A DNA stretch of 64,000 nucleotides, from NCBI GenBank assembly GCA_022842685.1, contig JALHPC010000004.1, positions 37,916 through 101,915 of the forward strand, read 5' to 3'. A program made the translations under genes and the position numbers. This document shows positions 26,472 to 35,044 of the stretch, piece by piece; the stretch's first letter is position 1; each line of letters starts with the position of its first letter. Below the pieces are notes generated by a model. That model was not told the origin of the DNA. It worked only from the letters and a program-made list of their open reading frames with translations, and made no database searches. The stretch comes from Candidatus Kapaibacterium sp. GTDB lineage: Bacteria > Bacteroidota > Ignavibacteria > Kapaibacteriales > Kapaibacteriaceae.

Positions 26472-28673
26472 ATGATTATTCGATGCATTGCTGCCTTGAT
26501 GGCAGTACCATTGCTAGCGTTTTCGCAATCCACAAAGGAAGGTGTTGTCGTACAACGTCAAGATGGCGGGACCTTTCTGCCGTTACCCGGCGTTACCGTC
26601 CAGTTCGTGCCTAACGGCCCCGGAACCCGTACCAATAGCGATGGCCGATTTTTGATTGCCGTGGCTGCTGGGTTCGACTCCATCGAGGTGCGCCACGTTG
26701 GCTACACCACACGGCGCTATGCTGTGCAGGACGACATGACGCGTGTGGTTCTCGATCTTGTGAACGTCGAAGGCCGCGCCGTTACCGTCGAAGCCGAGCA
26801 GTCGAGCATAACCTCGGCACCTGTTAAGACCGAGCGCATTTCGAGTCGCGACCTTACCAAGGCCGCCTGTTGCTCGCTTGCCGAGTCGTTCGAGAAGTCG
26901 CCCACGGTGGAAGTGTCATTCTCGGACGCTATTTCCGGCGCCCGTACGATCCAGCTTCTGGGCTTGCGTGGCACCTACACCCAGTTGCTTACCGAGGCAG
27001 TACCGGCCGTACGCGGCATGGAGATTCCGTACGGCCTAGACCACATCCCTGGTCCGTTCATGGAGTCTGTAAGTATTTCAAAAGGGGCAGCGACCGTCTC
27101 GCAGGGCTACGAGGCAATGACGGGGCAAATCAACGTTGAATACCGCAAGCCAATGTCGAGCGAGCCGTTCTATCTAAACATGTATGGCAACACGCTGGGC
27201 CGTGCCGAGGTAAATGCAACATCGGCCATTGTGTTGAACGACGAGTTAGGTACCATGGTGATGGCACACGGCAGAACGTTTAACGGCGAAGTTGACCAAA
27301 ACACCGATGGATTTTTGGACATGCCGAAGTTCCGCCAGTGGAATCTACTGAACCGATGGTGGTTTAACAACGACGACATCGAAGTGCAGGTGCTAGGGCG
27401 GTTGTTGCGCGATGGCTATGCGACAGGGCAGATGGGAGCCAGCTTCGACGACAGGGCTCCGCGCGACGATCGCTTTGCCATGCGCACTACCATCGACAGG
27501 AGTGAAGTGTTTGCCAAGGTGGGCCTACTCGATGCCTTCGACGCAGTCGAGGGCAGTAGTGTTGCCATTGTAGCCAACGCCTCGTGGCATGACTACAGCA
27601 GCTTCTTTGGGTTGCGCCAGTATGAAGGACGTCAGCGCTCGGCACAAGTGCGGGCGCTGACGGCATTGCCGTTTCGTGATGATGTTAGCATGATGGCGGG
27701 ACTATCGTGGCAGTTCGACGACGTTGCCGAAAGCATCCTTGACAGGAATCTCAACCGTTGGGAATCGGTGCCGGGCATTTTTGCCGAGGTCACCACGAAG
27801 CCATTCAACGGAGTAACGCTGATTGGCGGCATGCGCGTTGACGAGCACAATATGTTTGGCACGTTTGTAACGCCTCGGGTACATGGCAAGTGGTCTATGA
27901 CCGACTACACAACGCTTCGCGCCTCGGCGGGCAAGGGGTACCGCGTTCCAACGCTTGTGGCCGAGAATATTTCGGCCTTTATAACTTCGATGCCCCCTAT
28001 CATCGAGACAGACATACGGCCAGAGGTGTCGTGGAATTATGGCGTGTCGATAACGCACGTCATGGAAGTATTTGGGCGGGCTGTTACGTTGGATGCCGAG
28101 CTGTATCATACTGAGTTTAATAACCAGTTGGTTGTAGACTTTGATGCAGTGCCGGGCAGCGTACAGTTTAGAAATTTGGGGGATGGGCGCAGTTTTGCCA
28201 CGGCCGGCATGGTGCAGGCCCTGATGAGTGTGTTGCCGGGGTTGGACGTTAACGTAGCGTATCGCAGGGTGGACAACCGCACGACGTTTGGCGGCAAGCT
28301 CATGGAACGTCCGATGTTCTCGCGCGATCGGGTATTGGTAACAGCGTCGTGGGCACTGCCCGACGACTCGTGGCAGATTGATGCAACGTGGTCGTATCAC
28401 AGCGGCGGGCGGCTACCATCGACGGAGCATCTTACTCCTGAGCATCGCCGTGGCGACGCGTTCCCAGGATTTGCGCGATTAAATGGTCAGGTCCAACATC
28501 GATTTAGTGACTTCGACGTGTACGTGGGCATAGAAAATGCGACAAATTTCTTTCAGCAAGACCCAATTATTGCGCCGGAGCGTCCGTTTGGGCCACACTT
28601 TGATGCTGCAATGGCATGGGGTCCAACCGATCAGCGTTTTGTGTATCTAGGGTTTCGGTTTAGGGTGCCGTAA
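26472..28673 (+). CDS. TonB-dependent receptor with CarboxypepD_reg-like domain
   Basis: A 733-residue outer-membrane receptor. ATG 26472 follows GAGGAAT and opens a signal peptide; the upstream 50 residues of the longer frame overlap the Cys-rich gene and are unlikely. Residues ~20-100 are a CarboxypepD_reg-like beta-sandwich (GVTVQFVPNGPGTRTNSDGRFLI, VRHVGYTT). The plug follows (SSRDLTKAACCSLAESFEKSP, LLGLRGTYTQLL, ISKGAATVSQGYEAMTGQINV), then the barrel ending in YLGFRFRVP. The Cys pair AACCSL in the plug is common in receptors next to Cys-rich metal proteins. Likely substrate: a metal or small chelate. Confidence 0.85.
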   Translation: MIIRCIAALMAVPLLAFSQSTKEGVVVQRQDGGTFLPLPGVTVQFVPNGPGTRTNSDGRFLIAVAAGFDSIEVRHVGYTTRRYAVQDDMTRVVLDLVNVEGRAVTVEAEQSSITSAPVKTERISSRDLTKAACCSLAESFEKSPTVEVSFSDAISGARTIQLLGLRGTYTQLLTEAVPAVRGMEIPYGLDHIPGPFMESVSISKGAATVSQGYEAMTGQINVEYRKPMSSEPFYLNMYGNTLGRAEVNATSAIVLNDELGTMVMAHGRTFNGEVDQNTDGFLDMPKFRQWNLLNRWWFNNDDIEVQVLGRLLRDGYATGQMGASFDDRAPRDDRFAMRTTIDRSEVFAKVGLLDAFDAVEGSSVAIVANASWHDYSSFFGLRQYEGRQRSAQVRALTALPFRDDVSMMAGLSWQFDDVAESILDRNLNRWESVPGIFAEVTTKPFNGVTLIGGMRVDEHNMFGTFVTPRVHGKWSMTDYTTLRASAGKGYRVPTLVAENISAFITSMPPIIETDIRPEVSWNYGVSITHVMEVFGRAVTLDAELYHTEFNNQLVVDFDAVPGSVQFRNLGDGRSFATAGMVQALMSVLPGLDVNVAYRRVDNRTTFGGKLMERPMFSRDRVLVTASWALPDDSWQIDATWSYHSGGRLPSTEHLTPEHRRGDAFPGFARLNGQVQHRFSDFDVYVGIENATNFFQQDPIIAPERPFGPHFDAAMAWGPTDQRFVYLGFRFRVP

Positions 28674-28684
28674 TTGCGCTGGGC

Positions 28685-28819
28685 GGGACGTTTGCATGGG
28701 ACATTGCATGGGACATTGCATGGGACGCTGCGCGGGACATTTGCATGGGACATTGCATGGGACATTGCATGGGACATTGCATGGGACGCTGCGCGGGACA
28801 TATGCATGGAACGCTGCGC
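28685..28819 (+). repeat. GGGACRTTGCAT-type tandem repeat, 11 units
   Basis: Eleven contiguous 12-13-base units begin 12 bases after the TonB receptor stop. Forms are GGGACATTGCAT, GGGACGCTGCGC and GGGACATTTGCAT. Contiguity without spacers rules out CRISPR. Related units occur at 41345-41400 (inverted) and 62727-62802. Confidence 0.75.
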
Positions 28820-28885
28820 GGGGGGGCAGACCCAGGGGCCTGCTCCTACACCCGAAAAACATTCACCTGCATGCCGACGAACGTA

Positions 28886-28909
28886 GGGGCGGCCACCTGT
28901 GGCCGCTCG
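28886..28909. terminator. Candidate bidirectional terminator hairpin
   Basis: GCGGCCA pairs with TGGCCGC around CCTG between convergent genes, with partial extension of the stem by GGG/CCC. No T-run follows on either strand, so the call is tentative. Confidence 0.3.
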
Positions 28910-28911
28910 CC

Positions 28912-30690
28912 CTAACGCAACGGCGACGATAGCAGCGGTAGCTTGGGTACGTCTCCTTCGAGGGGGCGTATCTCGACGTCCTCGAACAAGAGGTCGGGCG
29001 TGATAACGCTGGCCGCTAGGTATTGCGAGCCACCCGTGATGAACGATGGCGCTACCGAAGGTACTAAGGCACTGTGGACGGTGGTGGCCTGCGACGTCGC
29101 CACGATGTCCTTAAACACGAGCGGTGCTAATCCTGCCGCCTCGACCCCACGAACAATCTCTTCGCGCCCGTCGGGAAACACGCGCACAACCTCTAACAAG
29201 CCCAGCTTGCCCTCGCCACGCGGCAAGGGGAAGTCGGCTCCTACCATGGGATAGATGCCCGTGTACAGCAGGTTGGTGTTAAGGGCCTTACGTACAATGA
29301 TCCCATACGGCAGCGCCCGATCCTTCACCAACTTGAGTAGTCGGGCGCGAAGCGCCTTGCCGTCTAATGCCCGCTTGGCGTCGTCGGTACGCACTTCCAG
29401 TACGCTGTACATCGCAGCGCCGCCACGCATGCTGCCGTTGCTTTCGCGTATGCGCTTGGTAGGCACGCGCGACGCTAACAACGTGCGCAGGTAGCCCTTC
29501 TCAACCACCACCATGTCGCGCGCCGCTATGCCCTCGTCGTCGATGCGATACGCTCCCACAACGTTTCGCCCCTTGTCCTTCTCCTTAAGGGGCACCGACG
29601 ACACAGAGAGAAACTCCGGCAACACGCGAGCGCCAATCTTGTTTTGGAACGCCATGGAGCTTTCGCCAGCAGAAAAGCCGGCGTCGCTAAGCGGCGGCCG
29701 CTGCGCTACAAGCTGCGGAGCAAAGTGCTGCATGAACACTTCGCCGGCGGCTTGACCTTCGAACAGCACCGGACCGCTGTAGGCCTCGATGGTAGGCGCC
29801 GTGCGCTGGGCTGCCAAGAGGCGCGCCATCGACGTGATGGCACGACGCAAGGAGTCGGCACTCGGAAGATCCGTGGGTAGCGTGCCGTAAGCCGCATATG
29901 TCTGCCCAAGGTACTGGCCGTTTTCGGCTTGCGTAGTGGCAATAACTTCTAGCCCGCAAAAGATGTGCACAGTGTGGATCTTGCGTCCTTCGGACGTAAG
30001 CACGAAGCGCTCGACGGGGACGATTTCCATGCCAACGCGCGACGAATATATATCGGGATAGTCGCGGAAGATGGCCGACAATGGAACGATGGTGTTCACG
30101 ACGTCGGCAATGTTGCCGCGCACCGTGCGATGGCGCACGTCCGACTGTTCGGTAGGTGGCAACAAACGGAAGTCGGGCGTTGTGTCGATGCGTGTTTTAT
30201 TCTTGAGGGTTGCCTCCTTTTTCGAGAAGATCTCAAGCGCTTGCTTGTAGCAGGCGTCGGTGGCAAGCCACAGTTCACGTTGCAGGCGGCGCTCGTCGGA
30301 CGCCATGGGAACACGCCTAGTGCGAAACTCCTCTTCGTCGTCGGTACTGCCAAAGAAGCCCAAGGAAACGTCGAAGAAGTTCGTGTTGTCGAACGTCTCG
30401 TTGCCCACGCGCACGCGTACGTCAACGGTCATGACCGAGGCTGTGTCGGTGTCTTCGACGCTGCCAAGAATGGCATGAGCGCTTACAGCGCGGCGGATGG
30501 TAACGGCATATTCGATGTGGTACGGACGCCGCAGGTCGTCCATGCGAAGCTCGCGCATCGACCGGTCCATTTCGGCCTTCATAGCGCGGAACACAACGTT
30601 GGGGTCGGTGCCCCTTGCTCCTAGTGTGGGTGCAGCAAGGGTAGACGCAACCAGCACGGCGAGTGCGAGAGGTGTGAGCAGGCGGTTCAT
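28912..30690 (-). CDS. Secreted TldE/PmbA-like partner protein (metal site lost)
   Basis: A 592-residue protein of the TldD/PmbA superfamily with a signal peptide (LLTPLALAVLVASTLA). It aligns by eye with its neighbour in segment order, but where that protein has HEIFGH this one reads MQHFAPQ, so the zinc site is gone, as in TldE/PmbA. The C-terminal half keeps family features (GIAARDMVVVEKGYLRTLLASR, GSMRGG, REEIVRGVEAAG). TldD and TldE form a heterodimeric protease, so this is probably the inactive partner in a periplasmic version. Overlaps tldD-like by four bases. Confidence 0.82.
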   Translation of the reverse strand: MNRLLTPLALAVLVASTLAAPTLGARGTDPNVVFRAMKAEMDRSMRELRMDDLRRPYHIEYAVTIRRAVSAHAILGSVEDTDTASVMTVDVRVRVGNETFDNTNFFDVSLGFFGSTDDEEEFRTRRVPMASDERRLQRELWLATDACYKQALEIFSKKEATLKNKTRIDTTPDFRLLPPTEQSDVRHRTVRGNIADVVNTIVPLSAIFRDYPDIYSSRVGMEIVPVERFVLTSEGRKIHTVHIFCGLEVIATTQAENGQYLGQTYAAYGTLPTDLPSADSLRRAITSMARLLAAQRTAPTIEAYSGPVLFEGQAAGEVFMQHFAPQLVAQRPPLSDAGFSAGESSMAFQNKIGARVLPEFLSVSSVPLKEKDKGRNVVGAYRIDDEGIAARDMVVVEKGYLRTLLASRVPTKRIRESNGSMRGGAAMYSVLEVRTDDAKRALDGKALRARLLKLVKDRALPYGIIVRKALNTNLLYTGIYPMVGADFPLPRGEGKLGLLEVVRVFPDGREEIVRGVEAAGLAPLVFKDIVATSQATTVHSALVPSVAPSFITGGSQYLAASVITPDLLFEDVEIRPLEGDVPKLPLLSSPLR

Positions 30691-32444
30691 GGTTGGGCTC
30701 CTGTTTGGGCCGAAGGATCGTCGAGGATGGGGAGCTTGGCCTGTGATTTTTGCTTCTTCTGGACTTCGACGGTGGAGACGAGCAAGCTTGGAGAGCTAGC
30801 GCTTACGGGAACCCATCCAGATTCGGCGCCGCACGTGCCGTTGAAGATGTCTACGTCGTCGCCTGCGGCAACGATATTGCCAAACATCACGAGGGGCGTG
30901 CCGATGAGGTCGACGCCGCGCACGAGCTCGTCGGGGCGGCCATCGGTGTAAATCTTGTACACGACGAGAGGCGACACATTAAACGAATTTGGCAAGGTGC
31001 GTTGTGTGAAGGTAAAGCCGCCTTCGATATCATCGAAGAGCAGGCCATAGTCCTTGCCCTGCTTGCGACACTCGGCACGCAGCATGGCGCGCAGCGAGTC
31101 GGCCGGTACGGTAACGTGAGCATGGACGAGTAGGTTGGACTGGCGCGAGACGCAGCGGTTGCCAGCTTGGCGGCGGCCGTGACCGTTCGAAGTAGGGTGG
31201 TGTTCGATAGGGGAGCGCGACATAAGAAACTGCTTAAAGATGCCGCGTTCGACGGCAACAACGCGCTGGCCAGGAATGCCCTCGTCGTCGTAGCGATACC
31301 ACCCGGCAATGTCCTTGCCTTCGCGCTGCTGGATCGACGGGTCGAACACGACGTCGATAAAGTCTGGTAAAATCCGCTTATTCAGGAATGCCTTGAACGT
31401 CTGGCTCGAGTTGGCATCTTTTTGACGGTGGCCTTCTACGCGGTGGCCAAAAATCTCATGAAAAAACACGCCCGAAGCACGTCCAGTTAGAATTGCAGGG
31501 CCCGTATAGGTGTCGGTAAGCGGTGCGGTACGCAGGCGCGTAACAAGGTCCACCAGCTTTTGTGCGTCGGCCCGCAGTTCCGCTTCCGATGGCAGATTCT
31601 CTTGCTTGTAGGCCGAGTAGCTGCGGTAGAGGGGGAGCGACATGCCGTCGTCGGACTTCGTCTTGCACGAAATCATCATTTTGATGATGGGCTCGACCGT
31701 GCGGATTACGCTGCCTTCGGAGTTCACAACGTACTTCACAAGGTTGTTAACCGTAAAGCTTACCGTGCCTTCGTACAGGTGGGGCACAGCGTCGAAGACC
31801 TTGCTTACATTGACGATGCGCTGGCGCCATGTTGCTGTGTCGACAGGCAGTTCGCGGAGCTCGTCGATATGGCGGTGAGCTGCCTCGCGCGACATATCGG
31901 CCGAGGAGTCTTCTTCGGCCACCTTGACCTTACGGTTGGTAATCACCTTGCCTAGACGTTCTGCGGCACTCTTATAGGCACGGTCGGTGGCGCGCCATAT
32001 CATCGCGCGCAGCGCTGTTTCGTCGTCGCCCAGCGGCAGCCGCACGCCTCGTGTACCCTGTCCCATCTCGAAGGCCAATCCTCGAATGCTGCGTGTGTTG
32101 TCCATTTCGTGGTTGCCCACGCGTAGGTCGACGTCAAGAATCCTGCGATGTGTTGCATTGTCGGTCTCTAACACCCCAAACGTTGCTGTAAGGGTCAACG
32201 ACCGATCTTCGGTGATGCTGTAGGACAGGAAGTAGGGCGGCACGTCGAGCTTCGAGAGGTCGGCCATGGAGCGTTGCAGCTCGGCCTGCATAGCGCGCAG
32301 CACGGTGGGCTGCTGTTGCGCACGTGCTTCGATGCCCCCTATCGCTACAAGCAGGGCTACGAGGGCAACCTGGATGGGCGTACGGAGACTACGGAATGGA
32401 CGGCGTCGTGCGTTGAAGGACGGCAAGGGATTCGTCGAGCTCAT
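30687..32444 (-). CDS. Secreted TldD-like metalloprotease
   Basis: A 585-residue TldD/PmbA-superfamily protease with an N-terminal signal (VALVALLVAIGG, ending ARAQ). The catalytic motif HEIFGHRVEGH (His329, Glu330, His334) is intact. Further family segments are DDEGIPGQRVVAVERGIFKQFLMSR and TDGRPDELVRGVDLIGTP. Cytoplasmic TldD proteins are ~480 residues; the extra N-terminal ~100 and the signal indicate a periplasmic form. The start overlaps gpmA by 56 bases in another frame; a shorter start without the full signal is unlikely. Pairs with the next gene. Confidence 0.85.
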   Translation of the reverse strand: MSSTNPLPSFNARRRPFRSLRTPIQVALVALLVAIGGIEARAQQQPTVLRAMQAELQRSMADLSKLDVPPYFLSYSITEDRSLTLTATFGVLETDNATHRRILDVDLRVGNHEMDNTRSIRGLAFEMGQGTRGVRLPLGDDETALRAMIWRATDRAYKSAAERLGKVITNRKVKVAEEDSSADMSREAAHRHIDELRELPVDTATWRQRIVNVSKVFDAVPHLYEGTVSFTVNNLVKYVVNSEGSVIRTVEPIIKMMISCKTKSDDGMSLPLYRSYSAYKQENLPSEAELRADAQKLVDLVTRLRTAPLTDTYTGPAILTGRASGVFFHEIFGHRVEGHRQKDANSSQTFKAFLNKRILPDFIDVVFDPSIQQREGKDIAGWYRYDDEGIPGQRVVAVERGIFKQFLMSRSPIEHHPTSNGHGRRQAGNRCVSRQSNLLVHAHVTVPADSLRAMLRAECRKQGKDYGLLFDDIEGGFTFTQRTLPNSFNVSPLVVYKIYTDGRPDELVRGVDLIGTPLVMFGNIVAAGDDVDIFNGTCGAESGWVPVSASSPSLLVSTVEVQKKQKSQAKLPILDDPSAQTGAQP

Positions 32445-33003
32445 AGATAATGGGTTTGCCCGTGGGAATTTCGACGGCCAAAATTTGCTCGGGCGAGAGC
32501 TGTTCGATGGCCATAATGAGGGATCGTAGGGAGTTGCCGTGTGCTACGACCAAGACGTTGTGGCCGGCTTTGAGTTCGGGCACGATAGCGGACTCAAAGT
32601 AAGGCAACACCCGTTGGCGGGTATCTTTAAGCGATTCACCGCCGGGCGGAGGCACGTCGTAGCTACGGCGCCAAATGTGCACCTGGTCGGCGCCATATTC
32701 GGCGGCCGTTTCGGCTTTGTTCTTGCCTTGGAGGTCGCCATAGTGACGTTCGTTGAGCGCTTCTGATCGATGCGTAGGCACATCGGCGCGTCCTGCTGCA
32801 CGCAGGGCGATGTCGGCAGTACGGATAGCGCGCTTGAGGACCGATGTAAAGACGACGTCGAACGGCACTGTTTGAAGGACGTGGCCGGCGGCTTCAGCTT
32901 CGGCCTCACCTTTTGCCGAGATGTCGACGTCGACCCATCCGGTAAAGCGATTCTCGAGGTTCCACTGCGATTCGCCGTGGCGGAGCAAGGTAAGCGTTGG
33001 CAT
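32389..33003 (-). CDS. gpmA: 2,3-bisphosphoglycerate-dependent phosphoglycerate mutase
   Basis: A 204-residue glycolytic enzyme interconverting 3- and 2-phosphoglycerate. Motifs: LRHGESQWN (catalytic His ~9), FTGWVDVDISAKG, RAIRTA, LNERHYGDLQGKNK and VVAHGNSLR (second His). ATG 33003 starts directly at the core strand (MPTLTLLRHG); the longer start at 33045 would overlap the epimerase gene. Shorter than the ~248-residue E. coli enzyme, as in many bacteria. Fourth gene of the panD operon. Confidence 0.93.
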   Translation of the reverse strand: MPTLTLLRHGESQWNLENRFTGWVDVDISAKGEAEAEAAGHVLQTVPFDVVFTSVLKRAIRTADIALRAAGRADVPTHRSEALNERHYGDLQGKNKAETAAEYGADQVHIWRRSYDVPPPGGESLKDTRQRVLPYFESAIVPELKAGHNVLVVAHGNSLRSLIMAIEQLSPEQILAVEIPTGKPIIYELDESLAVLQRTTPSIP

Positions 33004-33008
33004 GAGGG

Positions 33009-33431
33009 TTAGATGTCGGTAGTCGATGTTGTACGTGGCTGGCAAACTTCCATCAGCACGCCGCCTGTGGAACGTGGGTGAAGAAAGGCGATGAGCATGT
33101 CGTGGGCGCCGGGCTGCGGTGTTGAGTGGATGAGCTGCAGGCCTGCGGCGTCGAGGCGTAGCAGTTCGCCTGCGGCGTCACTGGTACGAAAGGCAATATG
33201 GTGGATGCCTTCGCCGCGTTTGGCAATAAAGGCAGCAATGGGTGAAGTTTCGGACGTGGCGGCGGTGAGCTCGATGCGCACGCCGTTGAGGTCGAACGAG
33301 GCCACGTCGACGCCTTGCGTTGGCACCACTTCGCGGTGAAATTCGGCAACGCCAAAGATGCGCCGATAGAGGTCCATCGCGGCCTCGATGTTGGCAACGG
33401 CAATGCCGATATGATCGACGGCGTGCATCAT
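33009..33431 (-). CDS. mce: Methylmalonyl-CoA epimerase
   Basis: A 140-residue glyoxalase-fold enzyme that interconverts (R)- and (S)-methylmalonyl-CoA in the propionate/succinyl-CoA route. It begins MHAVDHIGIAVANIE (metal His), with FDLNGVRIELTAA, GEGIHHIAFRTSD (second His) and HPRSTGGVLMEVCQP (Glu ligand and signature end). The start ATGATG overlaps the GlmU-like stop by four bases. No mutase gene is in the window. Confidence 0.9.
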   Translation of the reverse strand: MMHAVDHIGIAVANIEAAMDLYRRIFGVAEFHREVVPTQGVDVASFDLNGVRIELTAATSETSPIAAFIAKRGEGIHHIAFRTSDAAGELLRLDAAGLQLIHSTPQPGAHDMLIAFLHPRSTGGVLMEVCQPRTTSTTDI

Positions 33432-34201
33432 TGGGTAATGGCCGCAGCGGCTAAGAATTGTTCTGCTGCGGCTAGGTCGTCGGGGCTGTTTACGCCGTGG
33501 ACCTCGTTGCTGTGCGGAGTGATGACGGCTTCGACACGTTGGCCGCGGCTAAGCAGGATGCCTACGACGTCGGTAAGGTAGTACTCGCCTTGGGCGTTGG
33601 CGTTAGATACGCCGTCGAGGGCTTCGAACAGTGCGGCGCCATTGGCGATGTAGATGCCGGCATTGACTTCGTTGATGGCTTGCTCGCTTGGCGTGGCGTC
33701 CTTTTGTTCCACGATGCGTTGCACGGTGCCCCCTTCATCGCGCACAATACGGCCGTAGCCATGAGGGTTTGAAAGGGACGTGGTGATCATCGACAGCGTA
33801 GCGCCGCTGCCGACGTGGCGGTCTACAAGGTCGGTAAGTGTTGCGTGGCTAAGTAGGGGGACGTCGCCGCTGAGAATCAGAATGTCGCCCTGGCTATCTG
33901 CAAGCAGGGGGCGAGCTTGCTGAACTGCGTGTCCGGTGCCAAGTTGCTGCTCTTGCACAACGCAACGTGCCGAAGGGTGTGTGGTAGCCACAAAGTGCTC
34001 TACGGCTTCGCGTTGGTAGCCAACCACCACGGTAACCGAGGCGGGTTGCATTGCATCTGCCGTGTGCAGCACGTAATCTAGCAGGGGGCGTTGTGCTAAC
34101 GGAGTAAGCACCTTGGCGCGGTTGGGCGTTCCCATACGGGTGCCCTTGCCAGCGGCGAGAATAACGATGTGGATGGGACGGTTCGACGAAGATGTTGGCA
34201 T
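33428..34201 (-). CDS. GlmU-like uridylyltransferase, pyrophosphorylase domain only
   Basis: A 257-residue nucleotidyltransferase. It has the GlmU N-domain signature LAAGKGTRMGTPNRAKVL, then QLGTGHAVQQA, LSGDVPLLSH, NPHGYGRIVRD, INEVNAGIYI and GEYYLTDVVG, so a GlcNAc-1-P to UDP-GlcNAc reaction is likely. The ~200-residue left-handed beta-helix acetyltransferase half of normal GlmU is absent: the frame stops and the next gene starts at once. A separate acetyltransferase must exist elsewhere, or the sugar substrate differs. TAATG overlap with panD. Confidence 0.88.
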   Translation of the reverse strand: MPTSSSNRPIHIVILAAGKGTRMGTPNRAKVLTPLAQRPLLDYVLHTADAMQPASVTVVVGYQREAVEHFVATTHPSARCVVQEQQLGTGHAVQQARPLLADSQGDILILSGDVPLLSHATLTDLVDRHVGSGATLSMITTSLSNPHGYGRIVRDEGGTVQRIVEQKDATPSEQAINEVNAGIYIANGAALFEALDGVSNANAQGEYYLTDVVGILLSRGQRVEAVITPHSNEVHGVNSPDDLAAAEQFLAAAAITQ

Positions 34202-34596
34202 TAGTTTCGGCGTGGCATCTCGGTATATGCTTCGACGGCGTGGGATGTGCTTACGATGTCGTTGTGTTCGTTTACGAGAACAACCGTGGGCACATGTGCT
34301 CGGGCTTCGGCATCGGGCAGCGACGTGTACGAAATGATGATGACGTCGTCGCCCACGGCACCCTTACGAGCGGCTGCCCCATTCAGGCAGATATCGCGGC
34401 TGCCACGAGTGCCGGGAATCACGTACGTCTCGAAGCGTTCACCGTTGTTAATGTTAACGACAGCGACCTTCTCATAGGCCAACAGGTCGGCAGCATCCAT
34501 CAGGTCTTCGTCGATGGTGAGACTACCTTCATAGTACAGGTCGGCCTGCGTGATACGAGCCCTGTGAAGCTTCGATTTAAACATGATGCGGTTCAT
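34201..34596 (-). CDS. panD: Aspartate 1-decarboxylase
   Basis: A 131-residue pyruvoyl enzyme making beta-alanine for pantothenate. The self-cleavage site is intact: YYEGS with Gly24-Ser25. Other signatures are MFKSKLHRARIT, LDLM-like DLLAYEKVAVVNINNGERFETYVI, and ICLNGAAARKGAVGDDVIIISY. An excellent ribosome site (GGAGGA, seven bases before the ATG) and a TAGTTTTG box precede it, making it the first gene of a six-gene run. Confidence 0.96.
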   Translation of the reverse strand: MNRIMFKSKLHRARITQADLYYEGSLTIDEDLMDAADLLAYEKVAVVNINNGERFETYVIPGTRGSRDICLNGAAARKGAVGDDVIIISYTSLPDAEARAHVPTVVLVNEHNDIVSTSHAVEAYTEMPRRN

Positions 34597-34621
34597 GGAA
34601 TCCTCCGTGATTAGCCAAGTA

Positions 34622-34629
34622 CAAAACTA
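34622..34629 (-). promoter_or_regulatory. Candidate -7 promoter box for the panD operon (TAGTTTTG)
   Basis: TAGTTTTG on the minus strand lies 25 bases before the panD ATG and fits TAnnTTTG. No -33 TTG at 19-21 bases. Confidence 0.45.
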
Positions 34630-34693
34630 CCGAAAAGTGGGGTGAGAGGTAGCCTTGTTGATGACGACGGCGTTATGACGATTGCCTGCGTTG

Positions 34694-34701
34694 TATCTTG
34701 C
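34694..34701 (+). promoter_or_regulatory. Candidate -7 promoter box, near-leaderless (TATCTTGC)
   Basis: TATCTTGC ends four bases before ATG 34706, so the transcript could start at the start codon. No ribosome site is present between the two. Confidence 0.4.
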
Positions 34702-34705
34702 GGCC

Positions 34706-35044
34706 ATGAAGGTACGACTATCGAAACTTGCGCATGCGCGCAGCGGCGACAAAGGCGATGCGGCCAACTGTGGCGTGATTGCCTATCGCGAAGAATGGTA
34801 TCCGGTGTTACGCGATGTTCTGACGGCCGAGCGTGTGCGCGAGCACTTCGCTGGTATCTGCCATGGACCCGTAGACCGGTACGAACTGCCAAATCTATGG
34901 GCGCTCAACTTCGTGTTGCACAACACGTTGGGTGGCGGCGGCACGGTGTCGCTTAAACTCGACGCCCAAGGCAAGACGATTGCCTCGGCCATGCTTATGA
35001 TGGAAATCGACGTGCCGGACGGGTTGTTGCCTACCGAGGCATGA
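34706..35044 (+). CDS. AtuA-like ferredoxin-fold domain protein
   Basis: A 112-residue protein matching the C-terminal domain of AtuA-type proteins: LSKLAHARSGDKGDAANCGVIAYR at the start, RYELPNLWALNFVLHNTLGGGG in the middle and MLMMEIDVPDG near the end. In other bacteria the domain is fused to or beside the AtuA core in acyclic-terpene catabolism; here it stands alone with no AtuA gene in view, so the role is unknown. ATG 34706 is chosen over 34682 because the conserved region starts there. It is convergent with the next gene, overlapping by 14 bases. Confidence 0.75.
   Translation: MKVRLSKLAHARSGDKGDAANCGVIAYREEWYPVLRDVLTAERVREHFAGICHGPVDRYELPNLWALNFVLHNTLGGGGTVSLKLDAQGKTIASAMLMMEIDVPDGLLPTEA

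Noticed and set aside
28674..28932. Open frames across the GGGACG repeat (MGHCMGHC-type)
   Set aside because: Open only because the unit length is a multiple of three; no start context, no conserved sequence.
34706..35044. Part of a terpene-degradation cluster
   Set aside because: The AtuA-like domain stands alone; none of the other atu genes is present.
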